Assembly (NCBI GenBank): GCA_013153845.1
Contig: JAADDS010000074.1
Location: 1-64,000 of the forward strand
Length of the DNA stretch: 64,000 bases
Source: Methanococci archaeon
GTDB taxonomy: Archaea; AGJL01; Methanococci; Methanococcales; Methanocaldococcaceae
Reading direction: 5' to 3'
The translations under genes and the position numbers were made by a program. Shown here piece after piece: positions 1 through 13,241 of the stretch (its first letter is position 1; each line of letters begins with the position of its first letter). The notes beneath the pieces are model-generated. The model had not been told where the DNA came from and made no database searches. It saw only the letters and a program-made list of their open reading frames with translations.

Positions 1-49
1 ATCAACAGTATTTAATAATTTAATATTTAATATAAATTTGGTGGAGATA

Positions 50-517
50 ATGATCTCAAAAACCGCAAAGATTGCAAGAGGAGCAGTAGTCGTTGGAGAT
101 GTTAGTATTGGAGATTACTCGTCAGTTTGGTATAATGCAGTTGTTAGAGGAGACGTGGATAAAATAATAGTTGGAAATTATTCAAATATACAGGATTGCT
201 GTGTTGTTCATTGCTCTAAGGGCTATCCTACTATAATCAAGGATTATGTTAGTATAGGGCATGGAGCGGTTATCCACGGTTGTAAAATTGAAGATAACGT
301 TTTAGTTGGGATGAATGCAACGATATTGAACGGGGCTAAGATTGGAGAGAACTGTATAATTGGAGCTAATGCATTGATAACTCAGAACAAAGAGATCCCT
401 CCAAATAGTTTGGTTTTAGGCATTCCTGGAAAAGTTGTTAGGGAATTAACAGAGGAGGAAATCAAAAGTATAAAAGAGAATGCAATAAGATATGTTAAAT
501 TATCTGAGATACTATAA
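50..517 (+). CDS. Gamma-class carbonic anhydrase-like left-handed beta-helix protein
   Basis: 155 residues made of hexapeptide repeats (for example IGDYSSVWYNAVVRGD, then a series of I-G-x-x-x-x turns), the left-handed beta-helix of the gamma carbonic anhydrase / ferripyochelin-binding family. The family's metal-binding histidines are visible as VVHCS, SIGHGAVIHG. In methanogens such proteins are thought to hydrate CO2 in the cytoplasm, but enzyme activity cannot be read from the sequence. I chose ATG 50 over the in-frame TTG at 38 because GGTGG at 40-44 is the ribosome binding site. The gene stands alone ahead of the riboflavin gene. Confidence 0.85.
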   Translation: MISKTAKIARGAVVVGDVSIGDYSSVWYNAVVRGDVDKIIVGNYSNIQDCCVVHCSKGYPTIIKDYVSIGHGAVIHGCKIEDNVLVGMNATILNGAKIGENCIIGANALITQNKEIPPNSLVLGIPGKVVRELTEEEIKSIKENAIRYVKLSEIL

Positions 518-661
518 AGGTTATAGAGGAATATTTTTGTAGGATCATATTAAATTAAAACAAAATATCTATATGACACAAAATAATACACAAATAATAT
601 GAATGGTATAAATATAAAAAATTGAAAAATATTTGCAAATAAATTTTCGAGGTGAATTAAA

Positions 662-1078
662 ATGGTAAATCTTGGATTTGTTATTGCTGAATTCAACAGG
701 GATATAACCTACATGATGGAGAAAGTAGCAGAAGAGCATGCAGAATTTTTAGGGGCTAATGTGAAATACAAAATTATCGTTCCCGGGGTCTTTGATATGC
801 CATTAGCAGTTAAAAAGTTGTTAGAGAAAGATGATGTTGATGCTGTTGTAACAATTGGATGTGTTATTGAAGGAGAGACAGAGCATGATGAAATTGTAGT
901 GCATAACGCAGCGAGAAAGATAGCAGATCTATCTTTACAGTATGATAAGCCCGTTGCCCTTGGAATATCAGGGCCGGGAATGACTCGACTACAAGCAGAG
1001 GAGAGAGTTGATTATGGTAAGAGAGCAGTTGAAGCAGCTGTTAAAATGGTTAAGAGATTGAAGGCGTTAGATGAGTAA
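662..1078 (+). CDS. ribH: 6,7-dimethyl-8-ribityllumazine synthase (riboflavin biosynthesis)
   Basis: 138 residues, the usual length for archaeal RibH. It condenses 5-amino-6-ribitylamino-uracil with 3,4-dihydroxy-2-butanone 4-phosphate, the penultimate step of riboflavin synthesis. Visible signature stretches are [11 protein letters not shown] near the N-terminus (substrate ring pocket), [10 protein letters not shown], and [14 protein letters not shown] with the phosphate-binding and catalytic His region. An AGGTGA site lies 7 nt before the ATG. Riboflavin feeds FAD and the deazaflavin F420, both needed by the hydrogenase genes at 53-57 kb. Confidence 0.95.
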   Translation: MVNLGFVIAEFNRDITYMMEKVAEEHAEFLGANVKYKIIVPGVFDMPLAVKKLLEKDDVDAVVTIGCVIEGETEHDEIVVHNAARKIADLSLQYDKPVALGISGPGMTRLQAEERVDYGKRAVEAAVKMVKRLKALDE

Positions 1079-1099
1079 AAGAGAATAAAAAGGGAAATT

Positions 1100-1387
1100 A
1101 TGATATTGGAAGAGGTTTATGAAACTATAAAACAAAGAATAAAAGAAAAGCCAGAAGGTTCTTATGTGGCAAAGCTAACAACCGATGATAAAAAGTCAGC
1201 AATAAATAAGATATGTGAGAAGATTGGAGAGGAGGCGACTGAACTAATCTTAGCAGCCAAGGATAACAAAAAGGATGAGATTATTTATGAGGCAGCTGAT
1301 TTAATATTTCATACTATGGTTTTACTGGCTTATAGGGGCATAGAGTTTGAAGACCTATTAAAGGAGTTTGAACAGAGGAGAAAATAA
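1100..1387 (+). CDS. hisE: Phosphoribosyl-ATP pyrophosphatase (histidine biosynthesis)
   Basis: 95 residues, a stand-alone HisE of the MazG-like alpha-helical pyrophosphatase fold. It hydrolyses phosphoribosyl-ATP to phosphoribosyl-AMP and PPi. The metal-binding EExxE..ExxD pattern is visible in [14 protein letters not shown] and then [12 protein letters not shown]. It follows ribH by 21 bp on the same strand and is probably co-transcribed. HisI is not in this window, so the two activities are encoded separately, as in other Methanococcales. Confidence 0.93.
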   Translation: MILEEVYETIKQRIKEKPEGSYVAKLTTDDKKSAINKICEKIGEEATELILAAKDNKKDEIIYEAADLIFHTMVLLAYRGIEFEDLLKEFEQRRK

Positions 1388-1615
1388 CATATCCATGGTA
1401 ATCTTAAAATTTTAAATGTTTATAGTTTTTATGCATCTTTTTGCTTTTATTTACCTTTTAATTAAATAATTAATTTTTATTTTAATTGTATTTGATATTA
1501 CTTTGTTAATATTACCTTGCTAATTTCATTGTTATCAAGTTTGGTTGAATTAGTTTGATTTTTCATTATTATTTATTTTTATTATTTTTATTTATTATTT
1601 TATTAGGTGGAGAAG

Positions 1616-3008
<1,393 letters not shown>

Positions 3009-3154
3009 AAATAATAAATAAAATAACAAATAAAGCGATATACGAATTTAATGGTAAAAATCCCAACATATAACGAATTTAAAACAGAAATATATAAAAC
3101 TTAAATTACAAATATAAATTAGTAAAATGGTAAAAATAATAAAAGGGAGTGTAA

Positions 3155-3415
3155 ATGAAAGAAAAGATCATAGATATGGAAAATCCCAAAGATATTATTG
3201 ATTATTTAAACAGTGTGGACTTGGATGAGTATGTTGAAATTTACTTTGGAAGAGTGCATGTAGAAGGAAGATTAATGCAGTATAGCGAAGGATTTGTAAG
3301 ATTAGTTCATGAAAAATATGGAATCATTGAAGTAGAACTTGAAAATATATTAAACGACCTCTTAGAAGTTGTTCACAGCGATGGAGAACGAAGAGTGGTA
3401 ATAAGATTTTATTAA
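3155..3415 (+). CDS. Conserved small acidic protein, function unknown
   Basis: 86 residues, not recognised with confidence. The sequence is acidic and predicted mixed alpha/beta: a helical start (ENPKDIIDYLNSVDL) followed by alternating hydrophobic strands (VEIYFGRVHVEGRLM, RLVHEKYGIIEVEL), which might be a small beta-barrel domain. No membrane segment or cysteine is present. GGGAGTG precedes the ATG at 3155. It sits between nadM and the lysyl-tRNA synthetase on the same strand. I assign no function. Confidence 0.7.
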   Translation: MKEKIIDMENPKDIIDYLNSVDLDEYVEIYFGRVHVEGRLMQYSEGFVRLVHEKYGIIEVELENILNDLLEVVHSDGERRVVIRFY

Positions 3416-3641
3416 CGTTAAATATTTATCAACCAAATTGATTATTATAACTATTAAGAAGTAAAATTATTTATAGTATTTTTGTCTATTTTAAAGATAA
3501 ACTTCTCCAAACCATAAACCTTGCTAATTATCTTCTACAATTTAAATTTAATTTTAGATTTTAATTTTTTTAATAACAAGCCGAACTTTAAATCACTAAT
3601 TTTTAAATCAAAAAATTATTCACAGTTTTGAGGTAGAAAAC

Positions 3642-5231
3642 ATGCATTGGTCGGATATAATTGCAGAGAAATTAATAAACGAAAGAAAAGAAGAAAAATA
3701 TGTTGTAGCAAGTGGTATTACCCCATCTGGTCATATTCATGTCGGAAATGCAAGGGAAACACTAACCGCGGATGCAATATATAAAGCATTAATCCATAAG
3801 GGAGTTGATGCAGAACTGATCTTTATAGCAGATACTTACGATCCACTTAGAAAACTCTACCCTTTTTTACCCGAAGATTTTAAAGAATACATAGGTATGC
3901 CTATAAGTGAAATCCCCTGCCCAGAAGGTTGTTGTAAAAGTTATGCAGATCACTTTTTAAACCCCTACTTAGAAAGTTTAAACGATTTAGGGATTGAGTT
4001 AACAACTTATAAAGCAGATGAAAATTACAAAAAAGGTTTATACGATGAAAAAATAAAAATTGCATTAGAAAACAAAGAAAAAATTAGGGACATATTAAAC
4101 AAATTTAGATCAAACCCTCTACCAGAGGACTGGTTTCCGATAAACGTTGTCTGTGAAAACTGCGGAAGATTAAAAACAAAAGTTTTGAATTACGATAAAG
4201 AAAAAGAAAAAGTTATTTATAGATGCGAGTTTTGTGGACATGAAGGAGAGGTAAAGCCATACAAGGGAAGGGCTAAACTTCCATGGAGAGTGGACTGGCC
4301 AGCAAGATGGTCAATATTCAACGTATCTATTGAGCCAATGGGTAAGGATCATGCAGCAGCGGGAGGAAGTTATGATACAGGAGTTTTAATTGCAAGGGAG
4401 GTTTACAACTATACTCCACCTAAAAAGGTTGTTTATGAATGGATTCAGTTGAAGGTTGGGGATAAAGCAGTCCCAATGAGTTCATCAAAAGGGGTTGTCT
4501 TCGCAGTAAAAGATTGGACACACATTGCTCATCCAGAAATTTTAAGATTTTTACTATTAAGAAGTAAACCAACAAAACACATTGATTTTGATTTAAAGAA
4601 AATTCCCGACTTGGTAGATGAATACGATAGATTGGAAGATCAGTTCTTTGAAATTAAGGGGAAAGAAGAGTTGAGTGATGATGAAAAAGAAAAAATAAGA
4701 ATATATGAACTTTCAACTCCAAAAATCCCTGAGAAAAAACCGTTCATCATACCATATCGATTTTGTTCAATCATCGGGCAATTAACATATGATGAGAGCA
4801 AAAAAGATGTGGATATGAACAAAGTGTTTGAAATATTAAAGAGGAACAATTATGTGGTTAAAGATATAGATGAATTTAGTATTAAAAAATTAAGAGATCG
4901 GTTGATCATGGCAAGAAACTGGGCTTTGAAATATGGAGAGAAACTTATAATAATTGATGAAGAAGAAGCGAAAAAGATCTATGAAAATCTAAAAGATAAG
5001 CAAAAAGAATGGATAAAATACTTTGCAGAGAAACTAAAATCTGTTAATTTTGATGCCCTAACTTTGCATGAGTTAATATATCAAACAGCAAAAGAACTCG
5101 GTTTAAATCCAAGAGAGGCATTTCAGGCATCATATATGATACTCTTAGGTAAAAAGTATGGGCCAAAGTTGGGGGCATTCTTAGCAACACTTGGGAAGGA
5201 CTTTGTTATTAGGAGATACTCCTCACTCTAA
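3642..5231 (+). CDS. lysS: Lysyl-tRNA synthetase, class I
   Basis: 529 residues with Rossmann-fold class I signatures: [10 protein letters not shown] (the HIGH equivalent, about residues 28-37) and PMSSSKG (the KMSKS equivalent, about residue 284). A zinc ribbon is visible as CENCGR...CEFCGHEG near residues 177-203. The class I form is the archaeal alternative to class II LysRS and charges tRNA-Lys in the cytoplasm. The AGGT site is a little distant from the ATG. The gene is monocistronic in appearance, with about 225 bp of AT-rich DNA upstream. Confidence 0.97.
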   Translation: MHWSDIIAEKLINERKEEKYVVASGITPSGHIHVGNARETLTADAIYKALIHKGVDAELIFIADTYDPLRKLYPFLPEDFKEYIGMPISEIPCPEGCCKSYADHFLNPYLESLNDLGIELTTYKADENYKKGLYDEKIKIALENKEKIRDILNKFRSNPLPEDWFPINVVCENCGRLKTKVLNYDKEKEKVIYRCEFCGHEGEVKPYKGRAKLPWRVDWPARWSIFNVSIEPMGKDHAAAGGSYDTGVLIAREVYNYTPPKKVVYEWIQLKVGDKAVPMSSSKGVVFAVKDWTHIAHPEILRFLLLRSKPTKHIDFDLKKIPDLVDEYDRLEDQFFEIKGKEELSDDEKEKIRIYELSTPKIPEKKPFIIPYRFCSIIGQLTYDESKKDVDMNKVFEILKRNNYVVKDIDEFSIKKLRDRLIMARNWALKYGEKLIIIDEEEAKKIYENLKDKQKEWIKYFAEKLKSVNFDALTLHELIYQTAKELGLNPREAFQASYMILLGKKYGPKLGAFLATLGKDFVIRRYSSL

Positions 5232-5321
5232 TTAACATTTCACTCTAAAATATTTTGTTATCAAAATAATTGATCTCTACCTAATTATTTTTGAAATCCC
5301 TATTTATTTTTGGTGATAATA

Positions 5322-6098
5322 ATGATAAGAATCCATGCATTGGAAGAAGTCAAAGGAAATCACAAAGGCATTGTGGAAAAAGAATTCGAACAACTTGTTG
5401 AAGAGTTAAAAAATAAATATAATGCAAAACTTAGATATGTAGATGAAGACATTGAGGAAGATGAACATCTAAAATTTTACACAAAAATAGGAGAGTTTGA
5501 AATTGATTTCAATAATTTTAAGGATTATATAAATTTCTGCTTGAAATATGGCGCAGATATTGAAGTTATAAAACCAGAAAAAATAAAACTTAAAGCCGAA
5601 GAGATAAATGAGACACTTGGGGTAGTGATAAATGCTTTTAAGTCATTTGTAGATAGGTATAAGATAGGATTTAATATCTACCTCAAAGAAAAAAAAGACA
5701 TTGATATAGAAGAATTCAAAAAAGGAAAGTATGATGAAGAAGAGATTGTAGAATTTGAAGAAGACGGATACATAAGAGTAAAAGCAGTTTTTGAAGGAAT
5801 CGGAAAGAGCGAAGAGGAAGTTATAAGAAATTTAATAACATCACTTGATCGAGAAGAGATCGTAATAAACAAAATCTTAACCAAAAACTTTGATGAAAAG
5901 AACTTTAATGGTTTAATAGCGATAGATCTATTATGCTTACCTTTTGAAATGTTCGAAATTGCATATAAATACTTACCAGTTGCATTATCAGTTCAAAGAG
6001 AAGAGATCGAGTTAACCTTATCTGACATTCAAGATATTGGAAATGAAATCTCAGGGGCAATGTTTGAGCTTAGCCATGCAGTTGTAATGAGAAGATGA
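5322..6098 (+). CDS. Conserved archaeal protein, function unknown
   Basis: 258 residues, highly charged and rich in Glu and Lys, without a membrane segment or cysteine cluster. I do not recognise the family. A charged N-terminal half is followed by EEDGYIRVKAVFEGIG and a C-terminal helical part (FEIAYKYLPVALSVQ, IGNEISGAMFELSHAV) that could form a helical bundle. ATG 5322 was chosen because GGTGAT lies at 5312-5317. It lies between LysRS and the 2-oxoglutarate oxidoreductase genes on the same strand. Confidence 0.75.
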   Translation: MIRIHALEEVKGNHKGIVEKEFEQLVEELKNKYNAKLRYVDEDIEEDEHLKFYTKIGEFEIDFNNFKDYINFCLKYGADIEVIKPEKIKLKAEEINETLGVVINAFKSFVDRYKIGFNIYLKEKKDIDIEEFKKGKYDEEEIVEFEEDGYIRVKAVFEGIGKSEEEVIRNLITSLDREEIVINKILTKNFDEKNFNGLIAIDLLCLPFEMFEIAYKYLPVALSVQREEIELTLSDIQDIGNEISGAMFELSHAVVMRR

Positions 6099-6205
6099 GT
6101 TCTCTGATCATTTAAAAGTTAGATTAAATATCCATTGCTTTATAGAAAGCATCACCAAGCATAGCGAGGGTTAAGCTTTTTCTAAAAGATTTTAGAGGTG
6201 ATAAA

Positions 6206-7015
6206 TTGCATCCTGCTTTAAAATATATGAGGAGAGATAGATTACCACATATTTTTTGTTCTGGATGTGGAAATGGAATTGTTATTAACTGCTTTTTAAA
6301 GGCAATCGAAGACCTAAATATAAAGCCAGAGGACTATATAGCTGTTTCAGGAATTGGATGTTCTTCGAGAATTCCTGGATATTTATATTGTGATTCCTTA
6401 CACACAACCCACGGAAGGCCTATTGCATTTGCAACCGGAATTAAGATAGCAAGAGCAGATAAACACGTTGTTGTATTTACCGGAGATGGGGACTTGGCAG
6501 CCATAGGTGGAAATCACTTTATACACGGATGTAGGAGGAATATAGATTTAACTGTCATCTGTATAAACAATAACATCTATGGAATGACTGGAGGGCAGGT
6601 TTCTCCAACAACCCCCTACGGAAAAAAGGCAACAACTGCTCCTTATGGTAGTATAGAGAACTCTATGGATCTTTGCAAATTGGCGATCTCTGCGGGGGCA
6701 AGTTATGTTGCAAGATGGACAACAGCCCATCCAATTCAACTCGTTAATTCAATAAAAAAGGGCATTCAGAAGAAGGGTTTTGCATTTATTGAAGTTATCT
6801 CACAGTGTCCAACATACTACGGACGATTTAATGTATCAAGAAAACCAGCCGATATGATTAAATTTCTAAAAGAAAACTCCATATATATAAGTAAAGCTAA
6901 AAATATGAGTGAGGAAGAGTTAAATGGAAAAATTGTTGTTGGAGAGTTTTTAGATATAGAAAAACCCGAGTTTGTTGAGGAACTGCATAAGTTAATTGAG
7001 AAGTTAAAAAATTAA
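6206..7015 (+). CDS. korB: 2-oxoglutarate:ferredoxin oxidoreductase, beta subunit
   Basis: 269 residues. This is the thiamine pyrophosphate-binding subunit of a 2-oxoacid:ferredoxin oxidoreductase, which in methanogens makes 2-oxoglutarate by reductive carboxylation of succinyl-CoA in the incomplete reductive TCA cycle. Seen: CSGCGNG near residue 18 (cluster ligand region), the TPP motif GDGDLAAIGGNH...INNNIYGMTGGQ at about 97-131, and QCPTYYGR later. TTG 6206 is the likely start, with AGGTGA just upstream. korG follows; korA and korD are not in the window. Confidence 0.9.
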   Translation: MHPALKYMRRDRLPHIFCSGCGNGIVINCFLKAIEDLNIKPEDYIAVSGIGCSSRIPGYLYCDSLHTTHGRPIAFATGIKIARADKHVVVFTGDGDLAAIGGNHFIHGCRRNIDLTVICINNNIYGMTGGQVSPTTPYGKKATTAPYGSIENSMDLCKLAISAGASYVARWTTAHPIQLVNSIKKGIQKKGFAFIEVISQCPTYYGRFNVSRKPADMIKFLKENSIYISKAKNMSEEELNGKIVVGEFLDIEKPEFVEELHKLIEKLKN

Positions 7016-7067
7016 AGAGATAAAAATATTATAATTAAAAACCTTTACTCGTTTTTATGGTGAAATA

Positions 7068-7610
7068 ATGAGAAAAGAGATAAGATTATCTGGTTTTGGT
7101 GGTCAAGGAATTATTTTAGCAGGAGTTATTTTAGGAAGGGCAGCAGCGTTGTATGATAAAAAAGAGGCAGTTCAAACACAGTCCTATGGGCCAGAGGCAA
7201 GAGGAGGGGCAAGCAAGTCAGAAGTGGTTATTAGTGATGAGCCAATTGACTTCCCAAAAGTAATAAAACCAGATATATTGGTTTGTTTATCACAGCAAGC
7301 TTATGATAAGTATAAAGATGATATTAAAGATGGAGGGATCTTGCTGATTGATGAAGATCTGGTTTCAATAGAGCAAAAACCAAAAGCAGATGTAAAAATT
7401 TATAAAATACCATTTACCAGAATCGCTTCAGAAGATATAAAGCTTCCAATAGTTGCCAATATCGTTATGTTGGGATCTTTAACAAAATTGACAGGGATAG
7501 TGTCAGAAGAGAGTATGAAGAAATCAATACTGGATAGTGTTCCAAAAGGAACTGAGGAAAAAAATTTATTGGCTTTTAATAAGGGCTATGAGTTTGCAGA
7601 AAACCTTTAA
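7068..7610 (+). CDS. korG: 2-oxoglutarate:ferredoxin oxidoreductase, gamma subunit
   Basis: 180 residues of the 2-oxoacid:acceptor oxidoreductase gamma domain. The N-terminal GFGGQGIILAG is the family signature, followed by QSYGPEARGGASKSEVVIS. It lies 52 bp behind korB on the same strand with a GGTGAAATA spacing before the ATG, so the two are likely co-transcribed. The gamma domain binds the CoA substrate side of the complex. No oddities in length. Confidence 0.9.
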   Translation: MRKEIRLSGFGGQGIILAGVILGRAAALYDKKEAVQTQSYGPEARGGASKSEVVISDEPIDFPKVIKPDILVCLSQQAYDKYKDDIKDGGILLIDEDLVSIEQKPKADVKIYKIPFTRIASEDIKLPIVANIVMLGSLTKLTGIVSEESMKKSILDSVPKGTEEKNLLAFNKGYEFAENL

Positions 7611-7790
7611 TTCATATCAATTGATGTATAATGAGAAAATTGGTATTAAAAACGTTAAATGATATTGAAAAATCTAATAATTACTTTTTTATATCTCTTT
7701 TGTTAATTTTAGATAAAATTTTAGAAAGTTGGGGACTTTTAATAAGATTGGGTATACAAATATTAAATATATGGATGTTTGGTTGATAGC

Positions 7791-8240
7791 ATGATCATCT
7801 TGTTGGATTTAAATGGAACAATAGCTACCGATGGAAGGATAAAAGAAGGAGTTAAAGAAAGATTGGCTATTTTAAAGGAAAGAGCAGAGATTTACATCTT
7901 ATCAGCAGATACTTTTGGAACTTTGGAAGATATTTCAAAACACTTGAATGTAAAAGGTTTAAAGGTTGAAAAAGAGAAATACGGTAGTGAAAAATTAGCA
8001 AAGTTAAAAATTTTAGAAGAAATAAAAAAACAAAACTCCAATAAAAAGATCATTGCCATAGGAAATGGAAACAACGACGAACTATTATTAAAAAATGCAG
8101 ATTTGGGAATATGTGTTATTGGAGATGAAGGAGCTTATAGTAAAACAATAATAAACTCAGATATTGTTGTAAAAGACATAAAAGATGCTCTCGACCTAAT
8201 TATAAAAGAAAATCGACTAAAAGCCACAATAAGGGACTAA
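7791..8240 (+). CDS. HAD-superfamily hydrolase (soluble P-type ATPase-like)
   Basis: 149 residues of the compact HAD fold without a cap. Motif I is DLNGTIA near residue 5 (Asn replaces the common second Asp). Motif II falls at LSAD. Motif III/IV is GNGNNDELLLKNADLGI near residue 87. This matches the small group related to the phosphatase domain of P-type ATPases (COG4087-like). The substrate is unknown. ATG 7791 is preferred over TTG 7779. Its 3' end overlaps the convergent PIN gene by 4 bp. Confidence 0.75.
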   Translation: MIILLDLNGTIATDGRIKEGVKERLAILKERAEIYILSADTFGTLEDISKHLNVKGLKVEKEKYGSEKLAKLKILEEIKKQNSNKKIIAIGNGNNDELLLKNADLGICVIGDEGAYSKTIINSDIVVKDIKDALDLIIKENRLKATIRD

Positions 8241-8635
8241 ACCATCCCAAAAACTTCAAAATATTTCTTTTGCCTTACTACCATAACAGGAATGTTATTC
8301 TCCATTAGTTTAGTTTTTAACTCCTTGTCATTAGTTGCCACAATTACATTATCCTTTTTTAGAGCATAATTCAATATCGCATCATCCGCATAGCCCTTAC
8401 ACTCAACAATATCATAATTTTTTATCTTAGATAGAGCTAAACTAACTGCTAATCTCTCTTTTCCTTTAAGATCTTTATTTTTTAATAACTCTTCTAACTC
8501 TCTCTTAACCGGAGATAGGATAATAATCCTAAATTTTGTATTTAAAGCCCTCTCTATTTCATAATCGAAATTTATCTTATGCTTAAAAACATAAATCAGA
8601 AAATTTGTATCTGGAACAATTTCGTATATCTGCAT
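8237..8635 (-). CDS. PIN-domain protein (FCF1/Utp24-like predicted ribonuclease)
   Basis: 132 residues from ATG 8635, which has GGTG upstream; an in-frame extension to 8701 is possible but would overlap the next gene. Acidic PIN residues are visible in VPDTNFLIYVF (residue ~8), ELEELL, YADDAILNYAL and VATNDKEL. The arrangement resembles the stand-alone archaeal FCF1/Utp24 type linked to rRNA processing rather than VapC toxins, and no antitoxin lies beside it. Function is inferred. Confidence 0.75.
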   Translation of the reverse strand: MQIYEIVPDTNFLIYVFKHKINFDYEIERALNTKFRIIILSPVKRELEELLKNKDLKGKERLAVSLALSKIKNYDIVECKGYADDAILNYALKKDNVIVATNDKELKTKLMENNIPVMVVRQKKYFEVFGMV

Positions 8636-8661
8636 CACCCTTACACCATTTCTCAAACTTT

Positions 8662-8931
8662 TTATTTTGAAAAACTCTGAATCGCTATAAAGAACATCCA
8701 AACGACCATTAGGATTGCAATTAGCACAGAAAGGATCATCAATCCTGGAGAATTACCAAATACAATGGGAATAGGGCCGATCATTATCACTCCCGAGTAT
8801 TCAACATCCTCTTCTTCTGTTTCTGCATTTTTATAACTGCCCTGAGAACTTGGAAGGATCATTCCCAATGTTATCATAAAAAATCCAATAAACATTAAAA
8901 TTATGCCCAAAAATATTAAACTTGGCTTCAT
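8662..8931 (-). CDS. Small membrane protein, DUF131-like (TIGR00304 type)
   Basis: 89 residues with two hydrophobic helices: one at the N-terminus (LIFLGIILMFIGFFMITLGM) and one near the C-terminus (LMILSVLIAILMVVWMFFI). Between them is an acidic loop and the conserved-looking GPIPIVFG segment, typical of the archaeal DUF131 family. Function is unknown. ATG 8931 was chosen because GGGGATT precedes it. It lies 26 bp upstream of the PIN gene on the same strand and probably shares its transcript. Confidence 0.75.
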   Translation of the reverse strand: MKPSLIFLGIILMFIGFFMITLGMILPSSQGSYKNAETEEEDVEYSGVIMIGPIPIVFGNSPGLMILSVLIAILMVVWMFFIAIQSFSK

Positions 8932-9077
8932 AATAATCCCCAATTTTTTAATTTTTTAGAAGTAATGTCAAATGATTATGAAATAAAACTACAATGAACT
9001 TTAACTTTAATATAAAAAATAATAAGTAAAATTCCCAAATCAATGTACTTTAAAGGAAATATAAAAATGTTTTGTGA

Positions 9078-11195
<2,118 letters not shown>

Positions 11196-11951
11196 ATGAT
11201 CCTCAGTGTAGATGGAGTTGAATTTCACTATAAAAGTAGAAAAATATTAAATGGAATAAAATTTAGTGTTAATAGAGGGGAAATTGTATCTATTTTAGGA
11301 ATTAACGGGGCTGGAAAATCAACTCTTTTAAAGTGTATAAATAAAATATTAAAGCCGCGAAGAGGAACAATATTAATTGATAATTTTGATATAAATAATT
11401 TAAATAGTTATGAATTAGCGAAGAGAGTTGGTTATGTTCCACAAAGAGCAAGCGGAAACTATATGACGGTCTTTGATATGATCTTACTCGGAAGAAAACC
11501 CCATATAAAATGGGATGTATCTGAGAGAGATATTGAAATAACATATAAAATATTAAAACTCTTAAATTTGGAGGACTATGCGTTAAGATATACTAACGAA
11601 CTTAGCGGTGGAGAGTTGCAAAAAGCAGTTATTGCGAGAGCATTAGTTCAAGAGCCCCAAGTGCTACTTTTAGATGAACCAACAAACAACTTAGATCCAA
11701 AAAACCAGTTGGAAGTTATGAGAACCATTAGAGATATTTCCAAATCAGAAAATATTGCATCTATTGTAGTTATGCACGATTTAAATTTAGCTTTAAGATA
11801 TTCCGATAAATTTATAATGTTAAAAGAGGGTAAGATATATGCAGAAGGAGATCACAATATAATAACCCCTGAAAACATTAAAGCAGTTTATGGAATAGAT
11901 GTTTACGTTGAAGAAGTTAGAGGGATTAAAGTAGTTGTCCCCGTAGATTAA
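11196..11951 (+). CDS. ABC transporter ATP-binding protein (FecE/BtuD type, metal or cofactor uptake)
   Basis: 251 residues, a single nucleotide-binding domain. Walker A GINGAGKST is at about residue 36, the Q-loop at VGYVPQRA, the signature LSGGELQKAVIARAL near 139, Walker B VLLLDEPTNNLDP near 158, and the switch His in VVMHDLN. The sequence type fits the iron-siderophore/cobalamin importer family (FecE/BtuD). No permease or binding protein lies beside it, so its partners must be elsewhere. GGTGTAGAT precedes the ATG. Confidence 0.88.
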   Translation: MILSVDGVEFHYKSRKILNGIKFSVNRGEIVSILGINGAGKSTLLKCINKILKPRRGTILIDNFDINNLNSYELAKRVGYVPQRASGNYMTVFDMILLGRKPHIKWDVSERDIEITYKILKLLNLEDYALRYTNELSGGELQKAVIARALVQEPQVLLLDEPTNNLDPKNQLEVMRTIRDISKSENIASIVVMHDLNLALRYSDKFIMLKEGKIYAEGDHNIITPENIKAVYGIDVYVEEVRGIKVVVPVD

Positions 11952-12024
11952 TTATCTCTTAATTACAAAAAAGATCAAAACTTTTTTCCACATATCAGAA
12001 AAAACAAAGATTTAAGTGATAATT

Positions 12025-13236
12025 ATGGTAGAACTTTTATCCCCTGCTAATAATTTAGCATGTTTAAAAACGGCCATTGATTATGGAGCAGATGCGGTTT
12101 ATTGTGGATTAAAGGAATTAAATATGAGAGCAACTGCAAAAAACTTCACGAGAGAAGAGTTAGTTGAAGGAATTAAATATGCTCACGATAACAACAAGAA
12201 GGTATACCTCTGCACGAATACAGTTGTTTATGAAAATGAGTTAAAAAAAGTTGAAGAAATTTTGGACTTTGCAAACTTTGCTGAGGTAGATGCAGTTATA
12301 GTTAGCGATTTAGGAACTATGCAGTTGGCTAATGAGTTGGGATTGAGAGTTCATGCAAGCGTTCAATGCAACATAACAAACTCTTTAACAGCCAAATTTT
12401 ACTCAAAATTTGCAAAGAGAGCTATATTATCAAGAGAATTAACTTTAAACCAAATAAAAAAAATTAGAGAAAATTTAAAGAAAGAGAAGGTAGATTTAGA
12501 GTTAGAGGGATTTGTTCATGGTGCTTTATGTGTCGCTATAAGTGGAAGATGCTTTTTAAGCTCCTATTTATTTGGAAGGCATGCCAACTGCGGAGATTGC
12601 TTACAACCGTGTAGAAGAAAGTGGAAGTTGATTAATGAGCATCATGATGGCACTTATGAGATCGTTTGTGAAGGAAAATATCTACTGTCTCCAAAAGATC
12701 TATGTATGATAGAGTATATCCTAGAATTAATGGGGGTGTTTGATTCATTTAAAATTGAAGGAAGAGCTAAAAATGCCGATTACGTGATGAGAACAACAAA
12801 AATTTATAGAGAAGCAATAGATAGCGTTTTAGATGGCAGTTATTACGATAAACTCCCATATTTCAAAAAAGAGCTTCAGAAGGTTTATAATAGGAACTAT
12901 GAGACAGGATTTTACTTTAAAGATGTTAATAAAAATCATGACTTCCAGTATGAAATTGAAGGAAATGCATCAAAGTATAGAAAGGTTGAAATTGGGAGAG
13001 TTGTCAATTTTTACAGAAAGGTTAGTGTGGCAGAGATTGAGTTATGGAACGATTTAAAAGTTGGAGATACAATATTAATAATTGGAAAGACAACTGGCTG
13101 TGTTGAAGAAATTGTTAAATCAATGCAAATAAATCATAAAGATGTTAAACTTGCTAAAAAAGGAGATAGAGTTGGAGTGAAGTTGAATCATATAGTTAGA
13201 GAGGGAGATAGAGTTTATCTATTAAAGGAAAAATAA
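12025..13236 (+). CDS. Peptidase U32 family protein (RNA-modification/collagenase-like)
   Basis: 403 residues of the U32 family. Seen: ELLSPANNLACLKTAIDYGADAVYCG (family N-terminus, split here as ELLSPANN and DYGADAVYCG), the signature region ELEGFVHGALCVAISGRC, and the cysteine-rich HANCGDCLQPCRRKW. Bacterial relatives (TrhP, RlhA, UbiU/V) are Fe-S proteins acting in RNA or quinone hydroxylation, so protease function is doubtful. ATG 12025 is preferred over GTG 12016, which overlaps the ribosome binding site. A broken methyltransferase gene starts 5 bp downstream. Confidence 0.85.
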   Translation: MVELLSPANNLACLKTAIDYGADAVYCGLKELNMRATAKNFTREELVEGIKYAHDNNKKVYLCTNTVVYENELKKVEEILDFANFAEVDAVIVSDLGTMQLANELGLRVHASVQCNITNSLTAKFYSKFAKRAILSRELTLNQIKKIRENLKKEKVDLELEGFVHGALCVAISGRCFLSSYLFGRHANCGDCLQPCRRKWKLINEHHDGTYEIVCEGKYLLSPKDLCMIEYILELMGVFDSFKIEGRAKNADYVMRTTKIYREAIDSVLDGSYYDKLPYFKKELQKVYNRNYETGFYFKDVNKNHDFQYEIEGNASKYRKVEIGRVVNFYRKVSVAEIELWNDLKVGDTILIIGKTTGCVEEIVKSMQINHKDVKLAKKGDRVGVKLNHIVREGDRVYLLKEK

Positions 13237-13241
13237 AATTT

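Noticed and set aside
1388-1615. T-rich segment after hisE, considered as a structured leader or riboswitch
   Set aside because: It is low-complexity T/A sequence without complementary arms of useful length. The downstream gene has an ordinary ribosome site.
6130-6185. Short stem (GCTTTATAGAAAGC-like) in the 107-bp gap before korB, considered as a small RNA
   Set aside because: The stem is short, no C/D-box pair was found, and the G+C is only slightly raised. Not enough to call an ncRNA gene.
8636-8701. N-terminal extension of the PIN protein up to 8701
   Set aside because: It would overlap the upstream membrane-protein gene, and GGTG sits correctly before the internal ATG at 8635.
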